13,446 nt of DNA from Opitutaceae bacterium (lineage in GTDB: Bacteria > Verrucomicrobiota > Verrucomicrobiia > Opitutales > Opitutaceae). The stretch lies in contig JAPOIC010000033.1 in NCBI GenBank assembly GCA_029979145.1, positions 1-13,446 of the forward strand, given 5' to 3'. Under the pieces are notes generated by a model. The model worked only from the letters and a program-made list of their open reading frames with translations. It was not told the origin of the DNA and searched no databases. Both the position numbers and the translations under genes were made by a program. Shown in pieces: positions 1-7,243 of this stretch. Every line of letters begins with the position of its first letter. Positions within the stretch are counted from its first letter, which is position 1.

Positions 1-237
1 CTCGATGCGCACGAAATCAATGTCACCAGCGGTGGCGGTGCCGTGAAGGTCAAGGTCAACGGCAACTCCAAGTTCCTCGCGCTGGAACTCGATCCCGAGT
101 TGCTGAAGGAAGACCCGAAGTTTGTCTCGGACACGATTCTCACGGCCATTCAGGACGCGGCCAAGCAATCGAAGGACTACAACGACGCCGAGATGCAAAA
201 GGTGACCTCGGCCTTCCAAGTGCCCGGGTTCATGTGA
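1..237 (+). CDS. ybaB: YbaB/EbfC family nucleoid-associated protein, C-terminal part
   Basis: The window opens inside this gene; frame 1 is open from base 1 to the TGA at 235-237, so 78 codons of the C-terminal part are present and the start is missing. The visible protein has the family's Gly-rich turn (SGGGAVKVKVNG) followed by an amphipathic segment (LDPELLKEDP), a helix rich in Ala/Lys/Asp, and a terminal VPGF like the family's usual PG-containing end. YbaB/EbfC proteins are small dimeric DNA-binding proteins (about 100-110 residues) that coat the nucleoid. The gene lies 16 bp before recR, which is the common dnaX-ybaB-recR order, so co-transcription is expected. Family identification is firm; the exact DNA-binding role here is inferred from homologues. 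Confidence 0.9.
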   Translation, partial: LDAHEINVTSGGGAVKVKVNGNSKFLALELDPELLKEDPKFVSDTILTAIQDAAKQSKDYNDAEMQKVTSAFQVPGFM

Positions 238-253
238 GCAGGCGCAGTGGCCG

Positions 254-850
254 ATGACTCCCGCCTTCGAGAACCTGCAGAAGCATCTCAAGCAGCTGCC
301 GGGGCTGGGCTATCGCTCGGCCGAGCGCATCGCGCTGAACCTGCTGGTGGAGAAACCCGACCGCTTGCCGAAACTCGTGGCCGCGCTCGAGGAAGCCGCG
401 CGCTCGGTGCGGCGGTGCACGCGCTGCGGCAACCTGGCCGAGACCGAACTTTGCCCGCTGTGCGCGGATACGGCGCGCGATCACGGCGTGGTCTGCGTGG
501 TCGAGCAGGTGCCCGACCTGGTGGCGTTGGAACGCAGCGGTGCCTATCGCGGCGTTTACCATGTGCTGCACGGCAAGCTTTCGCCGATTCACGGCGTGGG
601 GCCGGAGGACCTGAACTTTGAGCCCTTGCTGGCGCGCCTCGCCGCAGGGGAGGTGAAGGAGTTGATTTTGGCGCTCTCCAACGACGTCGAGGGCGAGGCT
701 ACCTGCCATTACCTCACGTCGCAGATCCCGGCTGAACAGACGATCGCGGTCAGCCGCATCGGCTTCGGCCTGCCCAGTGGCGGCGGCGTGTTGTATGCGG
801 ATGCGGTGACGCTGAAGAGCGCGCTCGAGAGCCGGCGGAATTATTCGTGA
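254..850 (+). CDS. recR: Recombination mediator protein RecR
   Basis: A complete 198-residue protein, the normal length for RecR. It shows in order an N-terminal helix-hairpin-helix (LPGLGYRSAERIA, about residues 15-27), a four-cysteine zinc finger (C55, C58, C67, C70), a Toprim domain starting near VCVVEQVPDL (80-90) and running through GVYHVLHGKLSP, and the C-terminal SRIGFGLPSGGGVLYAD segment with the TLKSALESR tail. RecR works with RecO (and RecF) to load RecA on gapped single-stranded DNA and forms a DNA-encircling ring. The ATG at 254 is 16 bp after the ybaB stop and gives an N-terminus matching the family. The C-terminal motif has SGGG where many homologues have a GxD/E-type loop, a mild difference. 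Probably transcribed with ybaB. Confidence 0.97.
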   Translation: MTPAFENLQKHLKQLPGLGYRSAERIALNLLVEKPDRLPKLVAALEEAARSVRRCTRCGNLAETELCPLCADTARDHGVVCVVEQVPDLVALERSGAYRGVYHVLHGKLSPIHGVGPEDLNFEPLLARLAAGEVKELILALSNDVEGEATCHYLTSQIPAEQTIAVSRIGFGLPSGGGVLYADAVTLKSALESRRNYS

Positions 851-892
851 TTGCGACGTCCGGCCAATGTGCTTTGCTCCGCTCTCCTCACT

Positions 893-967
893 GCGGGCAT
901 AGTATATCGGCTATTATGCGTGCTTCCCAAGCATGAGAGGAGGGTTCGATTCCCTCTGCCCGCACCA
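893..967 (+). tRNA. tRNA-Gly, anticodon CCC
   Basis: A full cloverleaf can be folded by hand. The acceptor stem GCGGGCA (893-899) pairs perfectly with TGCCCGC (957-963). The anticodon stem CGTGC/GCATG (919-923/931-935, one G-T pair) encloses the loop TTCCCAA with anticodon CCC at 926-928, decoding GGG. The T stem GAGGG/CCCTC (940-944/952-956) encloses TTCGATT. The D stem (902-905/914-917) is weaker, with one T-T mismatch at its inner end. The discriminator base is A964 and the CCA end is encoded at 965-967. The gene stands alone between recR and the convergent dxs operon. A73 is notable because bacterial tRNA-Gly commonly has U73. Confidence 0.96.
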
Positions 968-1000
968 GCCTAAGTCCCGCGGTCGCGGGACTACGGCTGG
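965..1000. terminator. Long symmetrical hairpin at the tRNA 3' end, probable bidirectional terminator or palindromic repeat
   Basis: The inverted repeat AGTCCCGCG (973-981) / CGCGGGACT (984-992) is extended by CCAGCC (965-970) / GGCTGG (995-1000) across a 2x2 internal loop, giving 15 possible base pairs. The outer arm begins with the encoded CCA of tRNA-Gly. There is no T-tract on either strand, so this is not a canonical intrinsic terminator. Its place between the plus-strand tRNA and the minus-strand tautomerase stop (1025) fits transcript separation or 3' end definition. It could equally be one copy of a dispersed palindromic (REP-like) element. The structure is certain; its function is inferred. 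Confidence 0.55.
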
Positions 1001-1024
1001 CAAGCCATCCTCGCCGGAATATTG

Positions 1025-1390
1025 CTACTCGATGAGTTGGCCGCCGAAAGCGATGCGGCCGGCGCCGGGCGGTTCGTAGATGACGTGCACTTGCCCTGGG
1101 GAGCGGTGGCAAATTTTCCCGACAATTCGGCTGATCTCGCTGGCTTCACGCCGCAGGCGCGCGCGAGCGGAGAGCTTGCGGTGGGTGATGGTGACGAAAA
1201 TGGCTTTCGCTCCGACCGGCCGGGCGGTGCTGCTTTCGGCGTAGTGGCTCGCGGGGAGGGTGCGCAGGCGCACCCAAGTGGAAGCGGGTGGGCTGACCAA
1301 GGTCTCGCCGAGGGCGCCGGCGAGTTGGCGGGTGAGCTTGGCGGTTGCGCGCCGGCTGGGGCCGATGACTTCGATTTCAATCAAAGGCAT
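1025..1390 (-). CDS. Tautomerase-superfamily protein (4-OT/MIF-like)
   Basis: The 121-residue protein starts MPLIEIEV, so removal of Met would expose the N-terminal proline that acts as general base in tautomerases. Two halves of similar build are visible: a beta strand and helix at about residues 2-30 (IEIEV, then ATAKLTRQLAGALGETL) and again at 63-92 (AIFVTITH, then ARLRREASEISRIVGK), followed by a strand (VHVIYEPP) and a hydrophobic tail. This beta-alpha-beta duplication and length match MIF/CHMI/cis-CaaD-sized members rather than the 62-residue 4-OT. It begins 13 bp after the dxs stop, so it is the last gene of the xseB-dxs operon. The substrate cannot be told from sequence. The stop is TAG. 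Family call moderate; the start is well supported by the Pro. Confidence 0.75.
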   Translation of the reverse strand: MPLIEIEVIGPSRRATAKLTRQLAGALGETLVSPPASTWVRLRTLPASHYAESSTARPVGAKAIFVTITHRKLSARARLRREASEISRIVGKICHRSPGQVHVIYEPPGAGRIAFGGQLIE

Positions 1391-1403
1391 GGCCGGGAGC
1401 CGC

Positions 1404-3338
1404 TCAGACGTCGGCGGTGACGTCCTCGTGGCGGTGATTGCGCCAGCGGGTGAGGATGCGTTGATACACCGCCTCAGGGGAAAGGCCGTGGGCGGCGCGG
1501 AGGACTTCCACGCTGCTACCGTGCTCGACGAAAGAGTCGGGCCAGCCGATGCGCTCGACCGCAGTGGTGCAGTCGGCTTCCTGGAGGGTTTCCAAGACCG
1601 CGCTGCCGAAGCCGCCCGTGACCACGTGGTCCTCCATCGTCACAATCAACGGAATGCAAGCGGCTTGGCTGAGCAGCAATGTGCGGTCGAGCGGCTTCGC
1701 AAAGCGCGCGTTCACGACGCCGACGGAAAGGGTTTGTTCGGTCTCGAGTCGCTCGGCGAGGGCCAGCGCCTCGGGCACCATCGGGCCGAGAGCCCAGATG
1801 ACGACATTCGAACCCTCGCGCAACACCTCGGCCTGGCCAAGCGGAATTGCCGCCGGCTGGTCCTTGATGGTCACGCCGGTGCCGGCGCCGCGCGGGTAGC
1901 GGATGAACGCCGGGCCGGCGTGCGTCAGTCCGGTGTGCAACATGTCAACGAGCTCGTCCTCGTCCTTCGGCTGCATGACCACGGCATGCGGGACGCAACG
2001 CAGGTAGGATAGATCGAAGAGCCCATGGTGCGTCGGGCCGTCATTGGCCGAGAGGCCGGCGCGGTCCATGCAGAACGTGACGGGAAGATTCTGCAGGCAG
2101 ACGTCGTGGATGATCTGGTCGTAAGCGCGCTGGAGAAAGGTGGAGTAGATGCCGACGACCGGGCGAATGCCCTTGGTCGCGAGGCCGGCGGCGAAGAGCA
2201 CCGCGTGTTCCTCGGCGATGCCGACGTCGAAGAACTGCTTCGGCAGTGCCTCGGCCAGGTGGCTGAGGCCGGTGCCGCTGGGCATGGCGCCGGTGATGCC
2301 GACGATGCGCGAATCGGCTTTGGCGAACCGGGTCAAGGCCTGGCCAAAGACGTCCTGATAATTGGGCGCGCCGGGCTTGCCCTTTTTGCTCTCGCCGGTG
2401 GTGGGATCGTAGGGGCTGGCGCCGTGGAACTTCTCGGGATGATCGATCGCCGCCTGCAGGCCCTTGCCCTTCTTGGTGAGGACGTGGAGCAAAATCGGCG
2501 TGTCGCACTGCTTGGCGAACTCGAGGTTCTTGATCAGCTCATCGAGGTTGTGGCCGTCGACGGGACCGAGGTAGCGCAGGCCGAATTTCTCGAAGAGACT
2601 CGACTCGACAAAGAAGTCCTTCGTCTCGCGTTTCCACTTCATGTAAACGCGGTGCATGTCGTGCCCGCCGGGCAGGCTGGTGAAGAACCGCTCGAGGTCG
2701 CCGTGGACCTTGTTGTAGGTTGGGTTGGTGCTGAGGCGATTGAGGTATTTCGCCATGGCGCCGACGTTGCGAGCGATGGACCACTCGTTGTCGTTGAGGA
2801 TGACGATGAGGCGCTTGGTCGAGGAGACGACGTTGTTGAGGGCCTCGAGCGTGATGCCGCAGGTAAAAGCGGCGTCGCCGCAGACGGCGACGACGTGTTC
2901 ATCGGTGCCGCGCAGGTCGCGGGCCGTGGCCATGCCGAGGGCGGCGGAGAGGGCGGTGCCGGCGTGGCCAGCGCCAAACGCGTCATGCGGGCTCTCGGCG
3001 CGGCTGAGGAATCCGCTCGCGCCGCCGGTCTGACGCAGCTTGCGGAAGAACGGACCGGTGCGACCGGTAAGAAGCTTGTGGACGTAACCTTGGTGCGCGA
3101 CGTCGAAGACGAATTGATCGTCGGGCGTCTGGAACACGCGGTGCAGGGCCAGCGTGAGCTCGACCACGCCGAGATTCGGGCCGACGTGGCCGCCGCTGGT
3201 GGAAGTCACGGCGATGATTTCGTCGCGGATTTCCTGCGCGAGGGCGGGGAGGTGGTCGGCGGGAAGGGCCTTGAGGTCAGCCGGGCCCGAGATCGACGGG
3301 AGAATGGGGCCGGTGGGTGCGGAAGGAGAAACGTTCAT
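1404..3338 (-). CDS. dxs: 1-deoxy-D-xylulose-5-phosphate synthase
   Basis: The 644-residue length is normal for Dxs, the thiamine-diphosphate enzyme that condenses pyruvate and glyceraldehyde 3-phosphate in the first step of the MEP isoprenoid pathway. Visible motifs: SGGHVGPNLG with H51, DVAHQGYVHKLLTGR (79-93), GAGHAGTALSAALGMA (122-137), the ThDP/Mg motif from GDAAF (154-158) to NDNEWS (182-187), FGLRYLGPVDGH (252-263), the pyrimidine-domain GIAEEHAV with catalytic Glu376, YSTFLQRAYDQIIHDV (398-413), DGPTHHG (433-439), RYPRG, and the C-terminal domain with GGFGSAV. Several normally strict positions differ: DVGHQ is DVAHQ, GHSST is GHAGT, GDGA is GDAA, NDNEMS is NDNEWS and AEQH is AEEH. It starts 21 bp after xseB with no clear Shine-Dalgarno, suggesting an operon. 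Confidence 0.96.
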   Translation of the reverse strand: MNVSPSAPTGPILPSISGPADLKALPADHLPALAQEIRDEIIAVTSTSGGHVGPNLGVVELTLALHRVFQTPDDQFVFDVAHQGYVHKLLTGRTGPFFRKLRQTGGASGFLSRAESPHDAFGAGHAGTALSAALGMATARDLRGTDEHVVAVCGDAAFTCGITLEALNNVVSSTKRLIVILNDNEWSIARNVGAMAKYLNRLSTNPTYNKVHGDLERFFTSLPGGHDMHRVYMKWKRETKDFFVESSLFEKFGLRYLGPVDGHNLDELIKNLEFAKQCDTPILLHVLTKKGKGLQAAIDHPEKFHGASPYDPTTGESKKGKPGAPNYQDVFGQALTRFAKADSRIVGITGAMPSGTGLSHLAEALPKQFFDVGIAEEHAVLFAAGLATKGIRPVVGIYSTFLQRAYDQIIHDVCLQNLPVTFCMDRAGLSANDGPTHHGLFDLSYLRCVPHAVVMQPKDEDELVDMLHTGLTHAGPAFIRYPRGAGTGVTIKDQPAAIPLGQAEVLREGSNVVIWALGPMVPEALALAERLETEQTLSVGVVNARFAKPLDRTLLLSQAACIPLIVTMEDHVVTGGFGSAVLETLQEADCTTAVERIGWPDSFVEHGSSVEVLRAAHGLSPEAVYQRILTRWRNHRHEDVTADV

Positions 3339-3359
3339 GTCGCGGGACGGGCGGGACGC

Positions 3360-3602
3360 TCAGGCGTCGCGGCTGGTGTCAAACTTGGCAAAGGCGGCGC
3401 CTTCCTTGGTCTGCTTGAGCTGCTCGATCTTCAATTCGGCGTCTTTCAGGCGGGTTTCGCAGACCTTCAGCAGTTTGTTGCCCTCCTCGAACTTGGCCAG
3501 GAGCTCGGCGAGTTGCACATCGCCCGCCTCCATGGCGTCAACAATGCCCTCCAGCTTGGCGAGGGCGGCTTCAAAAGTGAGTTTGGATTCCTTGGATTCC
3601 AC
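3360..3602 (-). CDS. xseB: Exodeoxyribonuclease VII small subunit
   Basis: The protein has 80 residues, the usual size for XseB, and is almost entirely helical. It carries the family pattern FEAALAKLEGIVDAMEAGDVQL (about 10-31) followed by FEEGNKLLKVCETRLKDAELKIEQL (38-62), the coiled coil that wraps around the large subunit XseA. The complex degrades single-stranded DNA from both ends. The start is GTG (3602-3600); the nearby upstream ATG and GTG codons are out of frame, so GTG is the best in-frame choice. It is the first gene of the minus-strand cluster and lies just ahead of dxs, as in many bacteria where xseB and dxs are linked, but without the ispA that often sits between them. XseA is not in the window. 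Confidence 0.93.
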   Translation of the reverse strand: MESKESKLTFEAALAKLEGIVDAMEAGDVQLAELLAKFEEGNKLLKVCETRLKDAELKIEQLKQTKEGAAFAKFDTSRDA

Positions 3603-3603
3603 A

Positions 3604-3618
3604 GGCCCACGATGGGCC
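3604..3618. repeat. Short inverted repeat in the xseB/M48 divergent gap
   Basis: GGCCCA (3604-3609) and TGGGCC (3613-3618) form a perfect 6-bp inverted repeat with a CGA loop, directly upstream of the xseB GTG start. The 82-bp gap (3603-3684) separates two divergent transcription units and should contain promoters for both, but I could not identify convincing -35/-10 boxes on either strand. The repeat could be an operator, part of the xseB leader, or chance in GC-rich DNA. Confidence 0.25.
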
Positions 3619-3684
3619 GGGACGAGGGCATTTCAACCAATCTTTGGACTCGCGGCGGCGAGGTTTTCCCGTGCACTGATCGCC

Positions 3685-4932
3685 ATGCCCCCTGTTCTCT
3701 GGATTGCCGCCGGATTGTTGATTTTGCGCCTGTTGGCCGAGTGGTTTCTCGCGGCGCTAAACCGCGGCGAGGTCCGCCGGCATGCCGGAAAGGCCCCGCC
3801 GGCCGTGGCCGCGATCATGGACGAGGCCACCTACCAGAAGTCGGTGGCCTACACGCTGGAGCGCTCGCGGTTCGGCCAATTGTCGGAGTTTTTCGACACC
3901 CTGGTGCTACTGCTCGTGTTGTTCGGAGGCATCCTGCCGGCGCTCTACGACACGGTCGTGGCGTGGGGCGCGGCGGACGCGGTGTGGACACGGGCGGCCT
4001 ATGTGCTGATTGTCGGCATCCTGATGTCGATCCCCGGGCTGCCGTTTGACTGGTGGTCGCAGTTTCGCCTGGAGGCGAAATACGGCTTCAACAAGAGCAC
4101 GCCCGGCTTGTGGGTAAGCGACAAGTTTAAGGGCCTGCTGGTGGCGTGCGCCCTAGGATTTCTGCTGCTGTGGGTAATTCTTTCGCTGGTGAACTGGGTC
4201 GGTTCCTCGTGGTGGTTGTGGGGCTTTGGCGTGCTCTTCGCCTTCCAGATCCTGATGCTCGTGCTCTACCCGAAACTCATCCTGCCGCTTTTCAACAAGC
4301 TCACGCCGCTGCCGGAGGGTGAACTGCGGGACCGTTTGCTGGCTCTGGGGGATCGCACGGGGTTTCAGGCCAAGACGATCGAAGTGATGGACGGTTCAAA
4401 GCGCTCCGGCCACTCGAACGCCTTTTTCACCGGCTTTGGGCGCTTCCGCCGCATCGTGCTGTTTGATACGTTGATCAACCAGCTGAGCACCGAGGAACTG
4501 GAGGCGGTGCTGGCGCACGAGATCGGACATTACCGCCGCGGACACATCCCGAAGATGATTGCGGTGTCGGCCCTGACTCAGCTCGGCGGTTTTGCGCTGA
4601 TCGCGTGGCTGGCCCAGAGCACTTGGTTCAATCTGGCCTTTGGTTTTCCGCCTGGCGAACTCGCGCCGTCGCTGCTGTTGTTCGGCCTCTTGAGCGGGGC
4701 GGTGACCTTCTGGCTGTCGCCCCTCGGCAATCACTTCTCGCGCAAACACGAGTATGAAGCGGATGCGTTTGCCCGCGACGCCATGGGCGGGGCCACGGCG
4801 ATGATCGGCGCGTTGCGCAAGCTCGCCCAGAAAAACCTGAGCAATCTCACGCCGCATGCGTGGTTCAGCGGATTTTACTATTCGCACCCGACGACGGTGG
4901 AGCGGGAGAAAGCCCTGCTGACGCCGGCATGA
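3685..4932 (+). CDS. M48A (Ste24-like) membrane zinc metalloprotease
   Basis: The 415-residue protein has the full Ste24/CAAX-prenyl-protease layout. An N-terminal M48_N region contains hydrophobic segments at about 4-23, 70-88, 104-118, 150-172 and 178-198. Then come the linker PLFNKLTPLPEGELRDRL, the conserved DGSKRSGHSNAFF block (236-248), the zinc motif HEIGH (H278, E279, H282), two more membrane segments (293-312, 327-345), the third ligand region HEYEADAFA (Glu358), and the C-terminal YYSHPTTVER. In bacteria this family handles membrane-protein quality control; no prenylated substrate is implied. The ATG at 3685 begins the first membrane helix; the frame stays open far upstream, but only as antisense of xseB and dxs. 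The stop overlaps the next start as ATGA, so the two genes are coupled. Confidence 0.93.
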   Translation: MPPVLWIAAGLLILRLLAEWFLAALNRGEVRRHAGKAPPAVAAIMDEATYQKSVAYTLERSRFGQLSEFFDTLVLLLVLFGGILPALYDTVVAWGAADAVWTRAAYVLIVGILMSIPGLPFDWWSQFRLEAKYGFNKSTPGLWVSDKFKGLLVACALGFLLLWVILSLVNWVGSSWWLWGFGVLFAFQILMLVLYPKLILPLFNKLTPLPEGELRDRLLALGDRTGFQAKTIEVMDGSKRSGHSNAFFTGFGRFRRIVLFDTLINQLSTEELEAVLAHEIGHYRRGHIPKMIAVSALTQLGGFALIAWLAQSTWFNLAFGFPPGELAPSLLLFGLLSGAVTFWLSPLGNHFSRKHEYEADAFARDAMGGATAMIGALRKLAQKNLSNLTPHAWFSGFYYSHPTTVEREKALLTPA

Positions 4933-5882
4933 AGCGTTGGGCGTGGCTGTGCGTCGCGTGGATGTCGACGGGCAGTCTCGCCGCCGCGACGCTGACGATC
5001 GCGACTTACAACTTGGAGAATTACGTCGCCGCCGATCGCATGGTGGACGGCGTTTACCGACCCAACTACCCGAAGCCTGAGGCGGCCAAGGCGGCGGTGC
5101 GCGCGGTCATCCGGCAGATCGACGCCGACGTGCTCGTGTTGCTGGAAATGGGTCCGGCGCCGTATCTGACGGAGTTGCAGCGCGACTTGGCGGATGCCGG
5201 CACGCCGTATCCGCATGCGGCCTTGCTGGAAGGCGCGGATGCCGAGCGGCATGTGGCGGTGCTGGCGCGCGTGCCGTTCCGGTTGGTCGCGCCTCACGCC
5301 GGGTTGGTCTTTCGGTATCGTGGTGAAATGGAGGCGGTGAAACGCGGGGTGCTGGAAGTCGGATTCGATACGCCGCAGGGGCCGCTGACGGTCTGGGCCG
5401 TGCACTTGAAGAGTCGCTACACGGATCAACCTGAGGATCCGGCCTCCGCCGCGCGACGAAACGGCGAGGCGCGGGCGGTGCGCGATTTCATCCTCGCGCG
5501 CATCGGTGACGCGGAGGGGGCGTTGTTCGTGATCGCCGGCGACTTCAATGATGCGAAGAACAGTCCGGCAGTGCGGGCGTTCATGCAGCGCGGGGAGCGG
5601 GAGTTTGCACAGCTCGTGCCGGCGGCTGACTCGCGCGGCGAGCATTGGACCTATCATTACCGCAAGGAGGACGCCTACTCGCGGGTGGATCACATCCTGG
5701 TGTCGACGGCCCTGCAGTCATTCGTGCGCGGCGGGGCGGCGGTGATTGCCGATAATCCGGCAGTGCGGGCGGCCAGCGATCACCGTCCGGTGGTGGTGAC
5801 GCTGGAGTTCGACGGTGCGCCTCAAGCCGCCGCGACTACCAGCCAGGCCACGGCCGCGACGAGCGCGACGGCGAGAGACTGA
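4929..5882 (+). CDS. Secreted endonuclease/exonuclease/phosphatase family protein
   Basis: The 317-residue protein begins with a probable signal peptide (MKRWAWLCVAWMSTGSLAAA, cleavage near residue 20). The EEP fold motifs appear in order: TIATYNLEN with metal-site Asn28, LVLLEMG with Glu73, VWAVHLKSR with catalytic-type His159, VIAGDFND with Asp205 and Asn207, SRVDHILVS with Asp254, and ASDHRPV with Asp284/His285. All catalytic positions are present, so it should be an active Mg-dependent phosphodiesterase or phosphatase outside the cytoplasm. The substrate (DNA, phospholipid or sugar phosphate) is unknown. The start at 4929 forms ATGA with the M48 stop and gives the signal peptide; an upstream in-frame ATG at 4860 would lie inside the M48 gene. 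The last 20 residues are Ala/Thr/Ser-rich and antisense to the transglutaminase 3' end. Confidence 0.9.
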   Translation: MKRWAWLCVAWMSTGSLAAATLTIATYNLENYVAADRMVDGVYRPNYPKPEAAKAAVRAVIRQIDADVLVLLEMGPAPYLTELQRDLADAGTPYPHAALLEGADAERHVAVLARVPFRLVAPHAGLVFRYRGEMEAVKRGVLEVGFDTPQGPLTVWAVHLKSRYTDQPEDPASAARRNGEARAVRDFILARIGDAEGALFVIAGDFNDAKNSPAVRAFMQRGEREFAQLVPAADSRGEHWTYHYRKEDAYSRVDHILVSTALQSFVRGGAAVIADNPAVRAASDHRPVVVTLEFDGAPQAAATTSQATAATSATARD

Positions 5883-7180
5883 CGGATCCGGTAGTTCCTT
5901 GCAGCGTCGGTGGGTAGCAGGGAATAGGCCGGGGCCGGGGCCAAGAGGTAGCGCTTGAAATTGGTCCACGCGAAGGTCGGCTCCTTGAGCAGCATCGAGT
6001 AGACGCTGCGCACATCCTCCACATTTGGCGGCTCGCGGTATTTGAGGATGGATTGCTCACTGGCTTGGTTCACCGCGGTGGCGTTGATCAAGGTGAAGGG
6101 CACGGTGACCGGTTGGTCGGGATCGGCCTCGACTGGAATATCCTTCCAACGCCAGTTGCGGTAGGTGCGGGCGGTCACGCCGGTGAAGGACAGGTGTCGG
6201 CACAGGTGGAGCAGGTCGGCAGAGTTGAGGGCAAGGCCGTTGGCGTCGAATACACCGCAGACGATCGCCTGCGGGTCGACGTATACCCAGCGCAGCTGCT
6301 CGGACAGCCAGCACTCGGTCCACGAGTGGCCGTTGTAGACGACGATGTTGTCCTGCACCGTGGCGCCGAAGACAAAGCGCGTCGGGAGGCCGGCGCGATT
6401 GGCGAAGAAACAGAAGATCTGGGCGTTCTGCGTGCACCAGCCCTTGCCGGTGCCGGCGCGCATTTCCTCGAAGATGGCGAACGGATGCATCCACCGGAAA
6501 TCGTCCTTCGGCACGCCGCCAGCGTTGATGAGCACGGTACGCATAAAGTGCACGATCTTCTCGATTTTTGCTTGGTCGGAATCGCCGGCGGTGACCTTGA
6601 TTTCGTCACGCAATACCTGATCGGCGCGCGCCAGGTCGGCCGCGGGGATGTAGCGGTAGTCGTCGATCCAGTCGGTCAACGGCCGCCGACGGAAACGTCC
6701 GATCGGCACGGTGGTTTCGATGAGGAAAATGTCGTGGGGGAAACTCATCCGGTTTTTACCGTAAAACGCGCGATCGATGATCTTGATGCCGAATTCGAGA
6801 TCCGGCCCGATCCCGGCGGGCAAGGGCCGCAGGACGTAGCGGTGCGTGTAGTCATCGAGCGTGCGTTCGCCGGGTCCGGAGAAAACGTCGTCGATCAAGT
6901 CGATTTGCGGCGTATCGCCGGGCAGCGTGGCCGCGACCTTCCCATCAATCAGCAGCTCCCACTTTTCGGGCCGCTCGCTCCAGACGAGATCGGGCGTGAT
7001 GCGCCGGCCGTTGAGCCGCCAGCGGCGAATGGTCGGACGCGCGGTGGGGTAGTTGAGCTGCGCGTAGTCGACGCCGCGATGCAACGATTCCCATTCGCGG
7101 CGCAGGAAAACCCAGAGATTGAGCCCGAGCAGGGCGAGGCAGGCGAGGGCGGGCCAGAACAGGGTGGTGAGGTCAGGCAT
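5822..7180 (-). CDS. Membrane-anchored transglutaminase-like protein
   Basis: The 452-residue protein has a transglutaminase core: GKGWCTQNAQIF with nucleophile Cys249, NGHSWTECWL with His285, and WVYVDPQ with Asp302, the complete Cys-His-Asp triad. A hydrophobic helix at about residues 5-26 and a second at about 431-451 would anchor both ends in the membrane. The N-terminal 35-170 region is beta-rich and unrecognised. Bacterial members of this superfamily are usually thiol proteases or amidases, or of unknown role, and are often extracytoplasmic; which side of the membrane the core faces is not clear here. The gene follows the IPT/TIG lipoprotein gene, but a strong terminator lies between them. 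Its 3' end overlaps the phosphatase gene tail to tail by 61 bp. Confidence 0.88.
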   Translation of the reverse strand: MPDLTTLFWPALACLALLGLNLWVFLRREWESLHRGVDYAQLNYPTARPTIRRWRLNGRRITPDLVWSERPEKWELLIDGKVAATLPGDTPQIDLIDDVFSGPGERTLDDYTHRYVLRPLPAGIGPDLEFGIKIIDRAFYGKNRMSFPHDIFLIETTVPIGRFRRRPLTDWIDDYRYIPAADLARADQVLRDEIKVTAGDSDQAKIEKIVHFMRTVLINAGGVPKDDFRWMHPFAIFEEMRAGTGKGWCTQNAQIFCFFANRAGLPTRFVFGATVQDNIVVYNGHSWTECWLSEQLRWVYVDPQAIVCGVFDANGLALNSADLLHLCRHLSFTGVTARTYRNWRWKDIPVEADPDQPVTVPFTLINATAVNQASEQSILKYREPPNVEDVRSVYSMLLKEPTFAWTNFKRYLLAPAPAYSLLPTDAARNYRIRQSLAVALVAAVAWLVVAAA

Positions 7181-7203
7181 GGGGGTGAAAGAATCTGGGC
7201 ATG

Positions 7204-7235
7204 AAAAAGGGCGGGCTGGGAGCCCCGCCCTTTTT
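7204..7235 (-). terminator. Rho-independent terminator after the IPT/TIG lipoprotein gene
   Basis: AAAAAGGGCGGG (7204-7215) pairs with CCCGCCCTTTTT (7224-7235): a 7-bp all-GC stem flanked by A5/T5 tracts, with an 8-nt loop. On the minus strand the hairpin lies 8 bp past the lipoprotein stop (7244) and ends in TTTTT. The symmetry would let it act on the plus strand too, but no plus-strand gene ends here. The transglutaminase start (7180) lies 23 bp further on. Confidence 0.9.
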
Positions 7236-7243
7236 GCAAGGCA

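Noticed and set aside
851..879. TTGCGA (851-856) and TTGCTC (874-879), spaced 17 bp, as a tRNA promoter
   Set aside because: The spacing suits a start near 886, but the -10 box matches the consensus at too few positions to support a call.
3154..3684. In-frame 177-codon upstream extension of the M48 protease gene
   Set aside because: It is antisense to xseB and the dxs 5' end, and the family's first membrane helix begins at the ATG at 3685.
2025..4049. A 674-codon open frame on the plus strand across dxs, xseB and the M48 start
   Set aside because: It is antisense to dxs, which has unmistakable motifs; its Gly/Ala/Val/Asp-rich translation is typical of the GC-rich opposite strand and shows no domain.
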